Assembly: GCF_000311785.1 (NCBI RefSeq)
Contig: NZ_HE978536.1
Span: 116,287 to 180,286, forward strand
Reading direction: 5' to 3'
Length of the DNA stretch: 64,000 nucleotides
From: Brevibacillus massiliensis
Lineage (GTDB): Bacteria; Bacillota; Bacilli; Brevibacillales; Brevibacillaceae
Below, piece after piece: positions 31,480-41,053 of this stretch. The notes beneath the pieces are model-generated. The model was not told where the DNA came from and did no database searches. It saw only the letters and a list, made by a program, of their open reading frames with translations. Position 1 is the stretch's first letter. Each line of letters starts with the position of its first letter. A program made the translations under genes and the position numbers.

Positions 31480-32976
31480 CTAGTTGTTAACCCATGTGAG
31501 TGTCGTCCCTTTTTCCTGCTTGGTTACCGTCCATTTGCCGCCGGTCTGCTTCGCTTGTTCAAGAGGCACGTATTCTTCGCCTGCCTGCCGCCAGGGGCGA
31601 TTGGCCAGGCTGTCGGCTACAGCTCTGCGGATGGCATCTCCTTTAAACAGCGGTGCTGTCGTATAAAAAGTGATCCCGTTTATCTTCACCTCGCCGACGT
31701 TCTCTTCGGCGATCACAAAGCGCTCGACGTTTAGCGAACGCAGCGCCCTGATGACTTGTGCCAGGTCGTCCGCCTCTTCGATGTCGGGCTCAAGCCCCTT
31801 GTGATTGACCACCTCGTGATTCGGCGTAAAGTACTCATGCAAGGTAATTTTCAGCGCGTCCCCGCCCGGCAGCGGCACAACCTGTTGGGCGCTGCCTTTG
31901 CCAAAAGTCCTCGTTCCGACCAGTTTGGCAACCTTGTGATCTCTCAGCGCTCCGGAAAGCATTTCGGAGGCGGAAGCGGTTTGGCCGTTGACCAGGATGC
32001 GGACGGGAAAGGAGACCTTCTCGCCGTTGCGAACCCAATTGGCTATTTCAATTCCGTTGCGATTGGTCGTGTACATCAGAATGCCGTCATCGATAAAGAG
32101 GCTGGCGACATCACGCGCCGAACTGATAAGTCCGCCGCCGTTGTCCCGCAAATCGACGATCAACCCTTTCAGTTCGCGGCCGCCTGACGTCAAGCTGGCC
32201 AATTCGTCGCGAAATTCCAGGCCCGCCTCTGAGCCGAACGTAGACAGTCCGACGAAACCGATATCCCCGTCAAAACGGGCACTGACTGCTTCCTGCACGG
32301 AGAGGAAAGTGCGCGAGAGGGAAAAGGAAATGGTCTTCTTCAGCGACGGTCGGTAAACGGTCAAAATCGACGTACTGCCTTCTTCACCGCCAAGCATCCA
32401 GTTGATCTCTTCCAGATTTTTACCCTTTACGGGCGCACCGTCGACCGCAAACAGATAATCCCCGGGCAGGACACCTGCCGCTTCTGCCGGGGAGCCTTCC
32501 AGCACCTGTGTGATCAACGTAACGTCGTTTTGCGTGCGAAGATAGATGCCAAAACCTACCGACTCATTCTCGACAGCCCCTAGAAACCGCCGCAATTCGG
32601 CTTCCGTAAAGAGGACTGTATGCGGATCCTGAAGGGTATCGATCATCCCCTGCGCGGCCCAGCGATTCAACGGCTTCCAGTTGAGATTCTGCTGCTCCTG
32701 CCACTGCTTGAGGCGACTGGTCAACTCCTCCAGCGTGTCATCGGCAGGATTGACCGGGTACTCCCGCTGACCGAGCCGCTTGATCTCGCTGCTTACCTTT
32801 TTCAAGGCTCCTTGAGCCAATTGTTTGGCAGTAGGCCGCTGCACATGGTTATCCAATAAATATTGAAATACCTCTTCCGTCTCCAGCAAAGGGGAAACTT
32901 TTTCACCGGCGGCATAGGCCCCGGAACTGAGCAGAACAAATACGAGGATGGATGCCAAAAGGGTTTTCAGTCTCAT
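31480..32976 (-). CDS. S41 (CtpA-type) carboxy-terminal processing protease
   Basis: This 498-residue secreted or membrane-anchored serine protease has an N-terminal signal sequence (TLLASILVFVLLSSGAYA). A PDZ domain (VGFGIYLRTQNDVTLI, then SPAEAAGVLPGDYLFAVDGA) and the S41 catalytic domain follow. The catalytic Ser is in GQTASASEMLSGAL and the Lys in GTRTFGKGSAQ; LIVDLRDNGGG is also present. Its ATG overlaps the stop of the SLH-protein gene (ATGA), tying the protease to that surface protein. A C-terminal Cu-amine-oxidase-like segment (GEVKINGITFYT) is present. CtpB-type signalling roles in sporulation are a known alternative. Confidence 0.9.
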   Translation of the reverse strand: MRLKTLLASILVFVLLSSGAYAAGEKVSPLLETEEVFQYLLDNHVQRPTAKQLAQGALKKVSSEIKRLGQREYPVNPADDTLEELTSRLKQWQEQQNLNWKPLNRWAAQGMIDTLQDPHTVLFTEAELRRFLGAVENESVGFGIYLRTQNDVTLITQVLEGSPAEAAGVLPGDYLFAVDGAPVKGKNLEEINWMLGGEEGSTSILTVYRPSLKKTISFSLSRTFLSVQEAVSARFDGDIGFVGLSTFGSEAGLEFRDELASLTSGGRELKGLIVDLRDNGGGLISSARDVASLFIDDGILMYTTNRNGIEIANWVRNGEKVSFPVRILVNGQTASASEMLSGALRDHKVAKLVGTRTFGKGSAQQVVPLPGGDALKITLHEYFTPNHEVVNHKGLEPDIEEADDLAQVIRALRSLNVERFVIAEENVGEVKINGITFYTTAPLFKGDAIRRAVADSLANRPWRQAGEEYVPLEQAKQTGGKWTVTKQEKGTTLTWVNN

Positions 32977-34994
32977 TTTGCTTCAGAACCCCCTTTCACC
33001 ACATCAGCCGGGATCACAACGGAGGCAGCTTCCGTCGGCTCATACCGCTCGCTGCCCACATAGGGGACAAACTGATCTTCATCATAGATCTCCTCTACGT
33101 GCCAGACACGCTGAACCAGCATTCCCGAGTCATGATCGATATAGTATTTTGCTGCAAAATAGGGAATATTTGTTACCTCACCGCTGTTGCTGGTCACCTC
33201 TTTTGCCTTTGCGAGCAGCGCATCCGCTTCGATCCACTCCGTTATCACGTCGTAATCGCCGATTGACTGCACAAAGTACCGTGCCTTGAGGCGGGACAGC
33301 CGCTCCGTCGGTTTGATGTCCTCCACCCATTCATGCAGATAGTCGAAAGAATTTTGTTCCTGTTTGACCCATTGCTCCGAGTCAAAATCGCGGGAGTACA
33401 CCGTATGTTGCGCATTGTCTGCATACGTCTCCAGCTTTTGCAGCACCAGTTTGTCGGGGGCGTGGTAATAACCCGTCGCGTGTGCCGTCTTGTTTTTTTG
33501 GTCGACTTCTTGGGCGTATTTGAACAGGTATCCGCCTACAAGCGCCTCTCCTTCTACCTTGTAGCCATCCCGTCCGTTCAGCAGTTCGTACGCCTGCTCC
33601 AACTTCTCCGCGGCGTTTTTTTGTGCATCCAGTGAGGCGAATTCCGCTTCGTAAAGCCGCTGCCATTTCCTCATGTCCTCATTATCTGAGCGCTTTGCCG
33701 CCGCCCGCAGCAGCTCCTTGGCTTCCTCTGTCCGGCCGCTGTCTACCAGGTAATACAGCGCGTTCTGCAAGGCGGTCCTGTCATCGGCCGCCGCTTCCTT
33801 ATATTTGTCAATCGCCTTGTCCACATCCCCGGCCTTGACATCAAATGCAGCCAGGTACAGCGAGAGCACCCCTGCCTCCATCCCTTCCTTGGGCAGGCGG
33901 CTCTGATAAGTCAGCAGGCGTTCGCGAACCCGTTCAAACACCCCTGGATCGTCGTGCGCCATCATCAAGGAAATATCGTAGACGTTGACGACCAGCAGGT
34001 TAAACAATTCCTTGTCGGACATCTTATCCGCAAGATAGGCGTTCAACGCGGAAAACGCATGTTCCAGGTTTTCTTCATAGGAGGAATAGTAATCCCAGCT
34101 GAGATAGTAGTAAACGCCGGCCCTGTTGCTGTACCCGGACTGGGCCAATTTACGCAGCTTGTCGAAGGTGGTCTCGTCGTCATACCCCTCGCTGATCGCA
34201 TCGACCGCCTCCAGATAGGCCTCATCGTCGGCCGAGCGGGCCTGCTCGTCATAGGTGCGAAACAGCGGAAACGGGTCGGTAATCTCCGCGATCTGCGGGA
34301 ACCTCGTACCGTCAAGATCGAGCAGCGGCAAGACCGATTGGGATGTCATAAAGATTTTTACTTGTTCGGCAAGCTGGGCCGCCTCTCCCCGTTTTAGCGG
34401 GGCGCCAGCCTCCCCTTTCAGCCATCCCTTCGATTCCATCTCCTGCAAAGCGTCGGTCCGCCTTCCTGCCGAACTGCCTGCTGCAAAGATCTGCAGCAAT
34501 TCGGCTGCCTCCCGATGCGTGATCACAGCCTGCGGTTGAAACTGTTCGCCGGCAAACAGCTGCTGAAAACTGCCCGGCCCGTACAAACGATCGTAGACGA
34601 GGGAAATTTCCAGCACCGGGTTGTACAGCCAGGTCAAACGACTTACATCCCGATAGGGCAGGTACGGCTCGTCAAAGCCTTCTCCCCACCCGTTCAATTC
34701 ATCTCCGCTCATCAACGTGAGCGGGAACAGCAGCTGTTCCGAACGGACGTAAAGGCGGTCGAGCAGGGCCATAAATTCACCGCGGGTCATTCCCCGATCC
34801 GGTTCAAACGTCTTGCCTTCGCCTACTCCTGTCAGCAGCCCGTCCTCGTAGCTTTGCATAATCGCTTCTTTTGCCCAGTGCCGTTCAATATCGTTAAAGG
34901 GAAGTGACTCATCTGTGTTTTGTGCGGCTGCAAATTGGGGAACAGCCAACAGGCCGGCTAAAAACAAAGCCGATAATTTCCAGGGTTTCACCAT
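32973..34994 (-). CDS. S-layer-homology (SLH) domain protein
   Basis: This 673-residue exported protein has a signal peptide cleaved near AQFAAAQ, with one clear SLH repeat just after it: FNDIERHWAKEAIMQSYEDG, TGVGEGKTFEPDRGMTRGEF. A second, degenerate SLH-like unit appears around VITHREAAELLQIF. SLH modules bind pyruvylated secondary cell-wall polymer. The middle is helical, TPR-like (AGDVDKAIDKYKEAAADDRT), and the C-terminus is a lipocalin/LolA-like beta region. The function is not known. It is cotranscribed with the S41 protease gene and may be its substrate or partner. Confidence 0.88.
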   Translation of the reverse strand: MVKPWKLSALFLAGLLAVPQFAAAQNTDESLPFNDIERHWAKEAIMQSYEDGLLTGVGEGKTFEPDRGMTRGEFMALLDRLYVRSEQLLFPLTLMSGDELNGWGEGFDEPYLPYRDVSRLTWLYNPVLEISLVYDRLYGPGSFQQLFAGEQFQPQAVITHREAAELLQIFAAGSSAGRRTDALQEMESKGWLKGEAGAPLKRGEAAQLAEQVKIFMTSQSVLPLLDLDGTRFPQIAEITDPFPLFRTYDEQARSADDEAYLEAVDAISEGYDDETTFDKLRKLAQSGYSNRAGVYYYLSWDYYSSYEENLEHAFSALNAYLADKMSDKELFNLLVVNVYDISLMMAHDDPGVFERVRERLLTYQSRLPKEGMEAGVLSLYLAAFDVKAGDVDKAIDKYKEAAADDRTALQNALYYLVDSGRTEEAKELLRAAAKRSDNEDMRKWQRLYEAEFASLDAQKNAAEKLEQAYELLNGRDGYKVEGEALVGGYLFKYAQEVDQKNKTAHATGYYHAPDKLVLQKLETYADNAQHTVYSRDFDSEQWVKQEQNSFDYLHEWVEDIKPTERLSRLKARYFVQSIGDYDVITEWIEADALLAKAKEVTSNSGEVTNIPYFAAKYYIDHDSGMLVQRVWHVEEIYDEDQFVPYVGSERYEPTEAASVVIPADVVKGGSEAK

Positions 34995-35012
34995 ATACTC
35001 TCATTCCTTTTT

Positions 35013-35516
35013 TCAGACAAGTATCCGGCCGCATTCGTCACACAAGACAACCTTCCCGTCCCCACCCTTGCGCCATCTGGCCAGATTGGACAGGGAAAGG
35101 GGCAAAAAACACCCCATGCACGTGTTGTTTTTCACTTCCACGATCGGGCGTTCCTTGGTTTCCCGCACTCGGTCATATTCCGCAAGCAGCGCCTGATCCA
35201 GGTGCTGCTCCCATTCCCACACGCGAAACTGCTGTTCCCGGACCGCAAGCTCCAGCTCTTGCCGCCGCTGCTCTTCTGAGGCCGAGAACCGCTCCGCTTC
35301 CTGCCGGGCCAGCCACAACTCCTGTTCCAGCAGCAGTCTGGCGATTTGCCGGTCCGGTTCGGCAGTCTCGGGCAGCGCATCCAGCTTCCGTGAAATCTCC
35401 CGGATCCGTTCGCGAAGCTCATGCCCTTCCTGACCGAGCCATTCCATTTCACGCTGGGACGCGGCTAACGCCTGGCTGGCCTGATGCCACATGTATAACT
35501 GTTTGGCTGTCGACAT
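35013..35516 (-). CDS. Coiled-coil protein with C-terminal C4 zinc ribbon
   Basis: This 167-residue protein has a long coiled-coil (about residues 10-120, rich in Glu, Arg and Leu) and a zinc ribbon at the end: CMGCFLPLS and LCDECGRIL supply the four cysteines. This layout matches the zf-RING_7/DUF164 proteins commonly encoded next to the Nif3-like gene in Firmicutes. It lies 10 nt downstream of yqfO and 18 nt upstream of the SLH gene. The role is unknown, perhaps nucleic-acid binding. Confidence 0.85.
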   Translation of the reverse strand: MSTAKQLYMWHQASQALAASQREMEWLGQEGHELRERIREISRKLDALPETAEPDRQIARLLLEQELWLARQEAERFSASEEQRRQELELAVREQQFRVWEWEQHLDQALLAEYDRVRETKERPIVEVKNNTCMGCFLPLSLSNLARWRKGGDGKVVLCDECGRILV

Positions 35517-35526
35517 CTCACACCTC

Positions 35527-36642
35527 TTACACGAACTGGAAGGGGTCAGTATGTACCCGTGAGGCTACCACTTCGGTCTCATAACCCGCCGCCCTGCAGC
35601 GCTCTTGCAGAATGTCAGCCAACTTCTGCTTCATGATCTTCTCGATGTTGTGGCCGGCGTCAATCAGATGCAGCCCGTCGGCCTGTGCATCGTGTGCCGT
35701 ATGGTAGTAGATATCGCCTGTAAGCAGCACGTCAGCCCCGCGAAAGGCTGCCTTGCCGACAAAGGAATTGCCGTCCCCGCCGACGACCGCCACTTTTTGT
35801 ACCACAGCGTCAAGCTTGCCGACCACCCGGACCCCCTGCAGGCCAAAGCGTTCCTTTACGAGTCCGGCCAGCTCCCGCAGCGTCATCGGCTGCGGCAGTT
35901 TTCCCAACCGGCCGATGCCGAGCGCCTCTGCGGGCAGATCCAGCGGGTAGATATCATAGGCCACCTCTTCGTAGGGATGGGCCGCTTTCATCGCCTGGAC
36001 GACCGCCGACTGCCTGGACGCGGGCAGGATCGTCTCGATGCGCACTTCCGCCGCTCTTTCCAGCCTGCCCTGTTCGCCGATAAACGGATTGGTCCCGCTG
36101 AGCGGCAAAAACGTGCCGGTCCCTTCGACTTGAAACGAACAGTGGCTGTACTGTCCGATCCAGCCGGCGCCAGCTTCCGAGATGGCCTGAAAAACGGGTT
36201 CCTGATGGGAGACAGGTACAAAGACAACCAGTTTTTTCAAGACATCCCGGGAAGTTTCAGCCAGCACCTCAAGCTCTGTCAGTCCGATCGCTTCCGCCAG
36301 CCAGTCGTTCATCCCGCCTCGGGCGACGTCAAGATTGGTATGGGCCGTGTAGACGGCGATGTCGTGCTTCAACAATTTTTCGTACAGCCTGCCGGCAGCC
36401 AGATCGGTGCGCAGCGTTTTGAGCGGCCGGTAGATGACAGCGTGATGGGCGACGATCAAATCCACCCCCAGCGCGATCGCTTCGTCTACGACTTCTTCGA
36501 GCACATCGAGTGCGACCAGCACCTTTTTCACCGATTTCTGCAGCGTGCCGACGTGCAGGCCGATCTTATCCCCTTCCATTGCCAAGGATTTTGGCGCCAA
36601 TTGCTCCACGTATTGAATTACGGTTTGTCCGTTTGCAAACAT
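35527..36642 (-). CDS. yqfO: Nif3-like dinuclear-metal hexameric protein (YqfO)
   Basis: This 371-residue Nif3-family protein has two metal-binding halves separated by a PII-like insert. Ligand motifs are [29 protein letters not shown], and near the end [11 protein letters not shown] and DAGHNIEK. Length including the insert matches B. subtilis YqfO. It is translationally coupled to trmK (25-nt overlap), the conserved bacillus arrangement. GTP cyclohydrolase-like or regulatory roles have been suggested for homologues but are unsettled. Confidence 0.93.
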   Translation of the reverse strand: MFANGQTVIQYVEQLAPKSLAMEGDKIGLHVGTLQKSVKKVLVALDVLEEVVDEAIALGVDLIVAHHAVIYRPLKTLRTDLAAGRLYEKLLKHDIAVYTAHTNLDVARGGMNDWLAEAIGLTELEVLAETSRDVLKKLVVFVPVSHQEPVFQAISEAGAGWIGQYSHCSFQVEGTGTFLPLSGTNPFIGEQGRLERAAEVRIETILPASRQSAVVQAMKAAHPYEEVAYDIYPLDLPAEALGIGRLGKLPQPMTLRELAGLVKERFGLQGVRVVGKLDAVVQKVAVVGGDGNSFVGKAAFRGADVLLTGDIYYHTAHDAQADGLHLIDAGHNIEKIMKQKLADILQERCRAAGYETEVVASRVHTDPFQFV

Positions 36643-37352
36643 TGGATCACCTCTTCTATCCAGTCCAATTCTTTCGCGACTTGTTCATAGCGCTTCCTCG
36701 TCTCGGGCCGCCTGGATTTGGCCAGCTGATCGAGAATCGACTTCCGCTTCTCCCGCTCGCGCTCCCACTTTTGCCGCAGGATCGGGGATTTTTTCTCCCA
36801 CAGCCAGGGACCAAGCCGGAGCAGCTCTTCCGTCGAACGCGCTTTTTCCCGGTACGGGGCAAGCGGATCGCCCGGCTGGGCCACGAGAATCTCGTATATC
36901 ACGCCGTCTTCCTCCAAGACGTCTTCAGCGGTCAACTGCCAGCCGTTGTCCAGCAGCCAGCGCCGGACCACTTCCTCGCCGACATTGGGCTGCAGGATCA
37001 AGCGCTTCACACCGGGAAGCTTCGCTTTGCCCCGCTCCAGGATGGAGGCGATTAACTGCCCGCCCATTCCGGCGATGCAAATCACGTCTGTCTCCCCCGG
37101 CGCAAGCACCGCCAGGCCATCCCCCTTGCGCACGGACGCGCGATCGGCAGCCGCCAGCTTGGCGACCTGCTCTCTCGCCGCCTGATACGGCCCGTCATTC
37201 AGCTCACCGGCGATGACAAAGGAGGCAAGCCCATTTGCCAGCAAGTACGAAGCCAAGAGGGCGTGATCAGAGCCGATGTCCGCCACTCGCGAACCGGCCG
37301 GGCAGTAATCGGCAATTGTTTTCAGCCGTTTTGAAAGCACAATGGATGTCAT
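36618..37352 (-). CDS. trmK: tRNA (adenine22-N1)-methyltransferase TrmK
   Basis: This 244-residue SAM-dependent enzyme makes m1A at position 22 of bacterial tRNAs, mainly serine and tyrosine tRNAs. Motif I is [16 protein letters not shown], with [17 protein letters not shown] and [16 protein letters not shown] following, as in B. subtilis YqfN. The ATG at 37352 has AAGGTG seven bases upstream; a TTG six codons earlier is less likely. It heads the yqfO-containing operon. Confidence 0.93.
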   Translation of the reverse strand: MTSIVLSKRLKTIADYCPAGSRVADIGSDHALLASYLLANGLASFVIAGELNDGPYQAAREQVAKLAAADRASVRKGDGLAVLAPGETDVICIAGMGGQLIASILERGKAKLPGVKRLILQPNVGEEVVRRWLLDNGWQLTAEDVLEEDGVIYEILVAQPGDPLAPYREKARSTEELLRLGPWLWEKKSPILRQKWEREREKRKSILDQLAKSRRPETRKRYEQVAKELDWIEEVIQCLQTDKP

Positions 37353-37420
37353 CTGCAAGTCACCTTCCAATGTGTCTATTCTACCCTATTTGCCCATAAA
37401 TGCCCATGAGCAAAAAAACA

Positions 37421-37443
37421 CAAAAAGCCCCCATAGGGGGGGC
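37421..37443 (-). terminator. Terminator of the acyl-CoA dehydrogenase gene
   Basis: GCCCCC (37427-37432) pairs with GGGGGC (37438-37443). The A-run at 37422-37426 gives the minus-strand T-run just beyond the stem. Confidence 0.65.
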
Positions 37444-37536
37444 AATACCGGCTTGCTTCGAGCAAATTCGACGCTCGTCTGGGCGATCAGCCGCCCTGGT
37501 TTGTCAAAACCGGATCCGGGAGGCTTTCGCGGACGA

Positions 37537-38676
37537 TCAGCAGCCAATCTCGCGGGCGATAACCGTGCGCAGGATCTCCGACGTGCCTTCGCCGATCTCC
37601 AGCAGCCTGGCATCGCGAAACAGGCGCTCCACCTGGTACTCCCGCATGTAGCCGTAACCGCCGTGAATTTGAATCGCCTGATGGGTGGCCGCCATCGCGA
37701 TCTCGGAGGCGTAGAGCTTAGCCATCGCCGCTTCTTTCGTAAATTTGCGGCCGTTGTCCTTCATCCAGGCCGCCTTGTAGACCATGTTGCGGGCCAGTTC
37801 GATCTGCATGGCCATGTCAGCCAATTTAAACTGTATCGCCTGGAACTTTGAGATCGATTGCCCAAATGCCCGCCGGTCCCGGGCGTAGCGGAGGGCGCGA
37901 TCGTACGCGGCCTGGGCGATTCCCACCGCCATCGCGGCAATGCCGATCCGGCCGCCGTCCAGGGTCACCATGAACTGTTTAAAGCCTTCTCCGCGCTTTC
38001 CCAAGATATTTTCATCGGGCACACGCACGTTGTCGATGATCAATTCTGTCGTATTGGAGCTGTGCAGTCCCAGTTTCTCGTAGTTGTCCAAAACGGTCAA
38101 CCCAGGTGCATCGGTCGGGACGATAAAGGCAGTGATGCCGCGCGTTCCCTTCTGTTTGTCCGTCACGGCAGTCAAGGCGAGAAACCTGGCGTACGAGGCA
38201 TTCGTAATAAAGCACTTGGAGCCGTTAAGCACCCACTCGCCGCCTTCGAACACGGCCGTCGTCTGGGTGCCTCCGGCATCTGAACCGGCGCCCGGTTCGG
38301 TCAGCCCAAAAGCCCCCATGCTCTCTCCCGTACAGATGCGGGTCAAGTACCGCTGCTTTTGCTCCTCCGTGCCAAACAGCGCAAGCGGCGCTCCGCCTAA
38401 TGAGATGTGGGCCGAATAAGTGATGCCGGTCGAAGCGCAAGCGCGGCTCAGTTCCTCGACGACAATCGCAAAACTGATGTAGTCGGCGCCCGCCCCGCCG
38501 TACGCTTCGGGAAACGGCAGGCCAAGCAAATTCAGCTCCGCCATCTGGCGAAAAATTTCGACAGGAAACTGTTTGGTCCGATCCCGCTCGTCCGCCCCGG
38601 GAGCGACCACTTCGTCGGCAAATTCGCGCATCATCTTGTGCAGCATTCGCTGTTCTTCCGTCCACTCAAAATGCAT
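37537..38676 (-). CDS. Acyl-CoA dehydrogenase
   Basis: This 379-residue FAD enzyme catalyses alpha,beta-dehydrogenation of acyl-CoA. Signatures are CTGESMGAFGLTEPGAGSDA, the FAD/acyl-CoA motif, then GGRIGIAAMAVGIAQAAYD, the C-terminal QIHGGYGYMREYQVERLFRD and the catalytic Glu region EIGEGTSEI. It resembles short/branched-chain dehydrogenases (MmgC, AcdA, BCD). It is monocistronic behind a -10 box overlapped by a palindrome that looks like a fatty-acid-type TetR operator (38701-38722), so control by acyl-CoA is likely. Chain length is not predictable. Confidence 0.93.
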   Translation of the reverse strand: MHFEWTEEQRMLHKMMREFADEVVAPGADERDRTKQFPVEIFRQMAELNLLGLPFPEAYGGAGADYISFAIVVEELSRACASTGITYSAHISLGGAPLALFGTEEQKQRYLTRICTGESMGAFGLTEPGAGSDAGGTQTTAVFEGGEWVLNGSKCFITNASYARFLALTAVTDKQKGTRGITAFIVPTDAPGLTVLDNYEKLGLHSSNTTELIIDNVRVPDENILGKRGEGFKQFMVTLDGGRIGIAAMAVGIAQAAYDRALRYARDRRAFGQSISKFQAIQFKLADMAMQIELARNMVYKAAWMKDNGRKFTKEAAMAKLYASEIAMAATHQAIQIHGGYGYMREYQVERLFRDARLLEIGEGTSEILRTVIAREIGC

Positions 38677-38700
38677 GACTGATCCCCCTTCACACCATAC

Positions 38701-38722
38701 TGACTGAGCGTTTGTTCAGTCA
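38701..38722. promoter_or_regulatory. Palindromic operator upstream of the acyl-CoA dehydrogenase
   Basis: TGACTGA (38701-38707) and TCAGTCA (38716-38722) are perfect inverted arms around GCGTTTGT, whose outer bases also partly pair. The site lies 25-46 nt upstream of the ATG and abuts TATAAT on the minus strand (38726-38731). TGA-x-TGA palindromes of this kind are bound by TetR-type fatty-acid regulators in Bacillales (FadR/YsiA-like). Confidence 0.7.
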
Positions 38723-38798
38723 TTTATTATACAACAGCGCTCGGTGGCTGGATACAACATTTTCGAAATAATCGGGCGATCGTCACTCAGAAGATGCA

Positions 38799-38838
38799 AA
38801 AGACGTCCCGAACGGGGAATGCCGCACGGGACGTCTTT
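38799..38838 (-). terminator. Strong hairpin ending the membrane-protein gene
   Basis: A perfect 12-bp stem AAAGACGTCCCG (38799-38810) with CGGGACGTCTTT (38827-38838) has a 16-nt loop. It lies five bases past the stop codon, with only a short T-run on the minus strand. Confidence 0.65.
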
Positions 38839-38842
38839 GGAG

Positions 38843-39751
38843 TTACAGCCGCAGCGATCCGAGCCAGGTGCGGCGCGTCACAAAAAACACAGCCGAGCCG
38901 AGGAGTATTTTGATGAACAGCAGCAACTGGATCATATCGCGGGCCATTCCCGGGATGAAGAGCATGCACACCTCTGAGCCGAACAGAAAGAGCAAGCCGC
39001 AGACCGCCAGCACCCCCGCTGCCTGCGCGCGGCGGCGCCGCAAAAAGAAGCCGAGTCCGATCATCACCGCGGCCAGCGGTACCCAGTACAGCTGCGCCCG
39101 CAGGTAACTGGGGTCTGCAGCGATCAGCCCGAGGATTTCATACCCGTAGATAAGCCCCAGTCCGACCAGACCGCAGTACTGCAGATAAGCCAAGCGAAAG
39201 AGAAGGCCGGTGACATACCACAAGAGGCAGGCAGCAGCCAGGAACAGCAGCATCACAGGCAGGGATGCACCCGTTCTTTGCAGCAGGAAGAGCCCGCCTG
39301 CCGCCATTGCAAAAAAGGCAAGCGCCAACGCTATATTGGTGCCCGCGATCGTCCTCTTTCGCAGGATGAAGGCCAGTACATAAAAAAACAGGGAAAATAT
39401 GGCGACAAATGCGATTTGCATTGCTGTGGGAAAATCGCTAAAATGAAAAGCAAGCAAGATACTGATAGCGGTTACAAACGTACCGATCAGCCAAACGAAC
39501 GCCTTTGCCCGGGTAGTGGGGCTGTTGCCGGTCTGACCGTTTCCCTTCCCCGGCGCAAAACTGCCTGCCAGCTTCGCAAACAAACCGTTGCCTCTTTTGT
39601 CGCTTGCATTCTCACTGCCATCCTGCTGTATTCCTGTATGTTCGCCGCCAGAATACAATTTCAACAGAAAGATGCAGTAATGTTCTGGAAGCAGTTGCGT
39701 TCTTTGCCATTTTTCTATTTCGGCGATGATCACTTTCGTTTTTGCGTCCAA
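38843..39751 (-). CDS. Multi-pass membrane protein, DUF2157-like
   Basis: This 302-residue protein has an N-terminal cytosolic helix (KTKVIIAEIEKWQRTQLLPE), a polar linker rich in Gly, Asn and Ser, and about eight hydrophobic helices. It resembles DUF2157 membrane proteins, which lack an assigned function. The start is a TTG with AAAGGAGGG seven bases upstream; the longer in-frame extension has a Cys/Phe-rich, improbable N-terminus and no ribosome-binding site. It lies downstream of sigA but behind a terminator-like hairpin. Confidence 0.7.
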   Translation of the reverse strand: MDAKTKVIIAEIEKWQRTQLLPEHYCIFLLKLYSGGEHTGIQQDGSENASDKRGNGLFAKLAGSFAPGKGNGQTGNSPTTRAKAFVWLIGTFVTAISILLAFHFSDFPTAMQIAFVAIFSLFFYVLAFILRKRTIAGTNIALALAFFAMAAGGLFLLQRTGASLPVMLLFLAAACLLWYVTGLLFRLAYLQYCGLVGLGLIYGYEILGLIAADPSYLRAQLYWVPLAAVMIGLGFFLRRRRAQAAGVLAVCGLLFLFGSEVCMLFIPGMARDMIQLLLFIKILLGSAVFFVTRRTWLGSLRL

Positions 39752-39842
39752 GCTGCACCCTCCTTTATCTACAAAACAATCGAAGTTTATACATTTCTCG
39801 TGTATAATGTTAGGTAAGATATGCCGCAGCGAAAAGCAGAAA

Positions 39843-39885
39843 GGCCTACGCAGCGGCAGCGACAGCAATACGTAGGCCGTTTTCT
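39843..39885. terminator. Terminator downstream of sigA
   Basis: GGCCTACG (39843-39850) pairs with CGTAGGCC (39871-39878) around a 20-nt loop. GTTTTCTTTTCT follows on the right, and only a short A-run (GCAGAAA) lies on the left for minus-strand transcripts, so efficiency for sigA is uncertain. Confidence 0.5.
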
Positions 39886-39899
39886 TTTCTATATATCGG

Positions 39900-41018
39900 T
39901 TATTCGAGGAAATCTTTTAAGCGTTTGCTGCGGCTCGGATGGCGCAATTTACGTAGTGCTTTCGCTTCAATTTGGCGAATTCGCTCGCGCGTGACGCCAA
40001 ATACCTTGCCCACTTCTTCCAGCGTCCGGGTGCGTCCGTCATCCAGACCGAAACGCAGGCGCAGCACGTTCTCTTCCCGGTCGGTTAACGTGTCCAGCAC
40101 GTCTTCCAACTGTTCTTTCAACAGTTCGTAAGCGGCTGCATCGGATGGAGCCAACGCCTCCTGATCTTCGATAAAGTCGCCGAGATGCGAGTCGTCTTCT
40201 TCACCGATCGGCGTCTCCAGCGAGACAGGTTCCTGGGCAATCTTCATAATTTCCCGGACTTTTTCCGGGGTAAGGTCCATCTTTTCGGCGATTTCTTCCG
40301 GCAGCGGTTCACGTCCCAGTTCCTGCAGGAGCTGGCGGGAAACGCGGATCAACTTGTTGATCGTTTCCACCATGTGTACCGGAATCCGGATGGTACGGGC
40401 CTGGTCGGCGATTGCGCGGGTGATCGCTTGGCGAATCCACCAGGTGGCGTAGGTGCTGAACTTAAACCCTTTGCGGTAATCAAATTTTTCTACGGCTTTG
40501 ATCAAGCCCATGTTGCCTTCTTGAATCAAATCGAGAAAGAGCATGCCGCGACCGACATACCGCTTGGCGATGCTGACAACCAGGCGAAGGTTGGCCTCGG
40601 CCAGGCGCCGCTTGGCTTCCTCATCCCCCTGTTCGATGCGGTTCGCCAACTTGATCTCCTCTTCTGCAGAAAGCAGAGGAACGCGGCCAATTTCCTTTAG
40701 GTACATTCGAACCGGGTCATTGATCTTTATCCCTGGAGGTACGGAGAGGTCGTCAAACTCATACTCTTCCACATCCTCGTCTTTCAGCATCATCTCATCA
40801 ACTTCTTCTTCGCTCTCATTGGTTACATCGACGCCTTGATCGCCGAGAAACTCAAAAAACTCATCGATTTGATCGGAATCCTGGTCAAATCCGGAGAGGC
40901 GCTCCATGATCTCCTTGTAGGTGAGCGATCCCCGCTTTTTGCCCAATTCGATCAGTTGTTCTTTCACCTGCTCGATGGATGCAGCTTCCATGTCAGGGCT
41001 GATGTGTTGCTTGTTCAT
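39900..41018 (-). CDS. sigA: RNA polymerase primary sigma factor SigA (RpoD)
   Basis: This 372-residue housekeeping sigma-70 factor has region 1.1 at the N-terminus, region 1.2-2 with [20 protein letters not shown] and [20 protein letters not shown], and region 2.4 [20 protein letters not shown]. Region 3 holds [20 protein letters not shown] and region 4.2 [20 protein letters not shown]. Length equals that of other bacilli. AAGGAGG precedes the ATG. It follows dnaG by 35 nt, the classical macromolecular synthesis operon order. The promoters found in this window with TTGACA/TATAAT fit its specificity. Confidence 0.97.
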   Translation of the reverse strand: MNKQHISPDMEAASIEQVKEQLIELGKKRGSLTYKEIMERLSGFDQDSDQIDEFFEFLGDQGVDVTNESEEEVDEMMLKDEDVEEYEFDDLSVPPGIKINDPVRMYLKEIGRVPLLSAEEEIKLANRIEQGDEEAKRRLAEANLRLVVSIAKRYVGRGMLFLDLIQEGNMGLIKAVEKFDYRKGFKFSTYATWWIRQAITRAIADQARTIRIPVHMVETINKLIRVSRQLLQELGREPLPEEIAEKMDLTPEKVREIMKIAQEPVSLETPIGEEDDSHLGDFIEDQEALAPSDAAAYELLKEQLEDVLDTLTDREENVLRLRFGLDDGRTRTLEEVGKVFGVTRERIRQIEAKALRKLRHPSRSKRLKDFLE

Positions 41019-41053
41019 CTACTTTCCCTCCTTCCCCGGGAATGTTAATGGGC

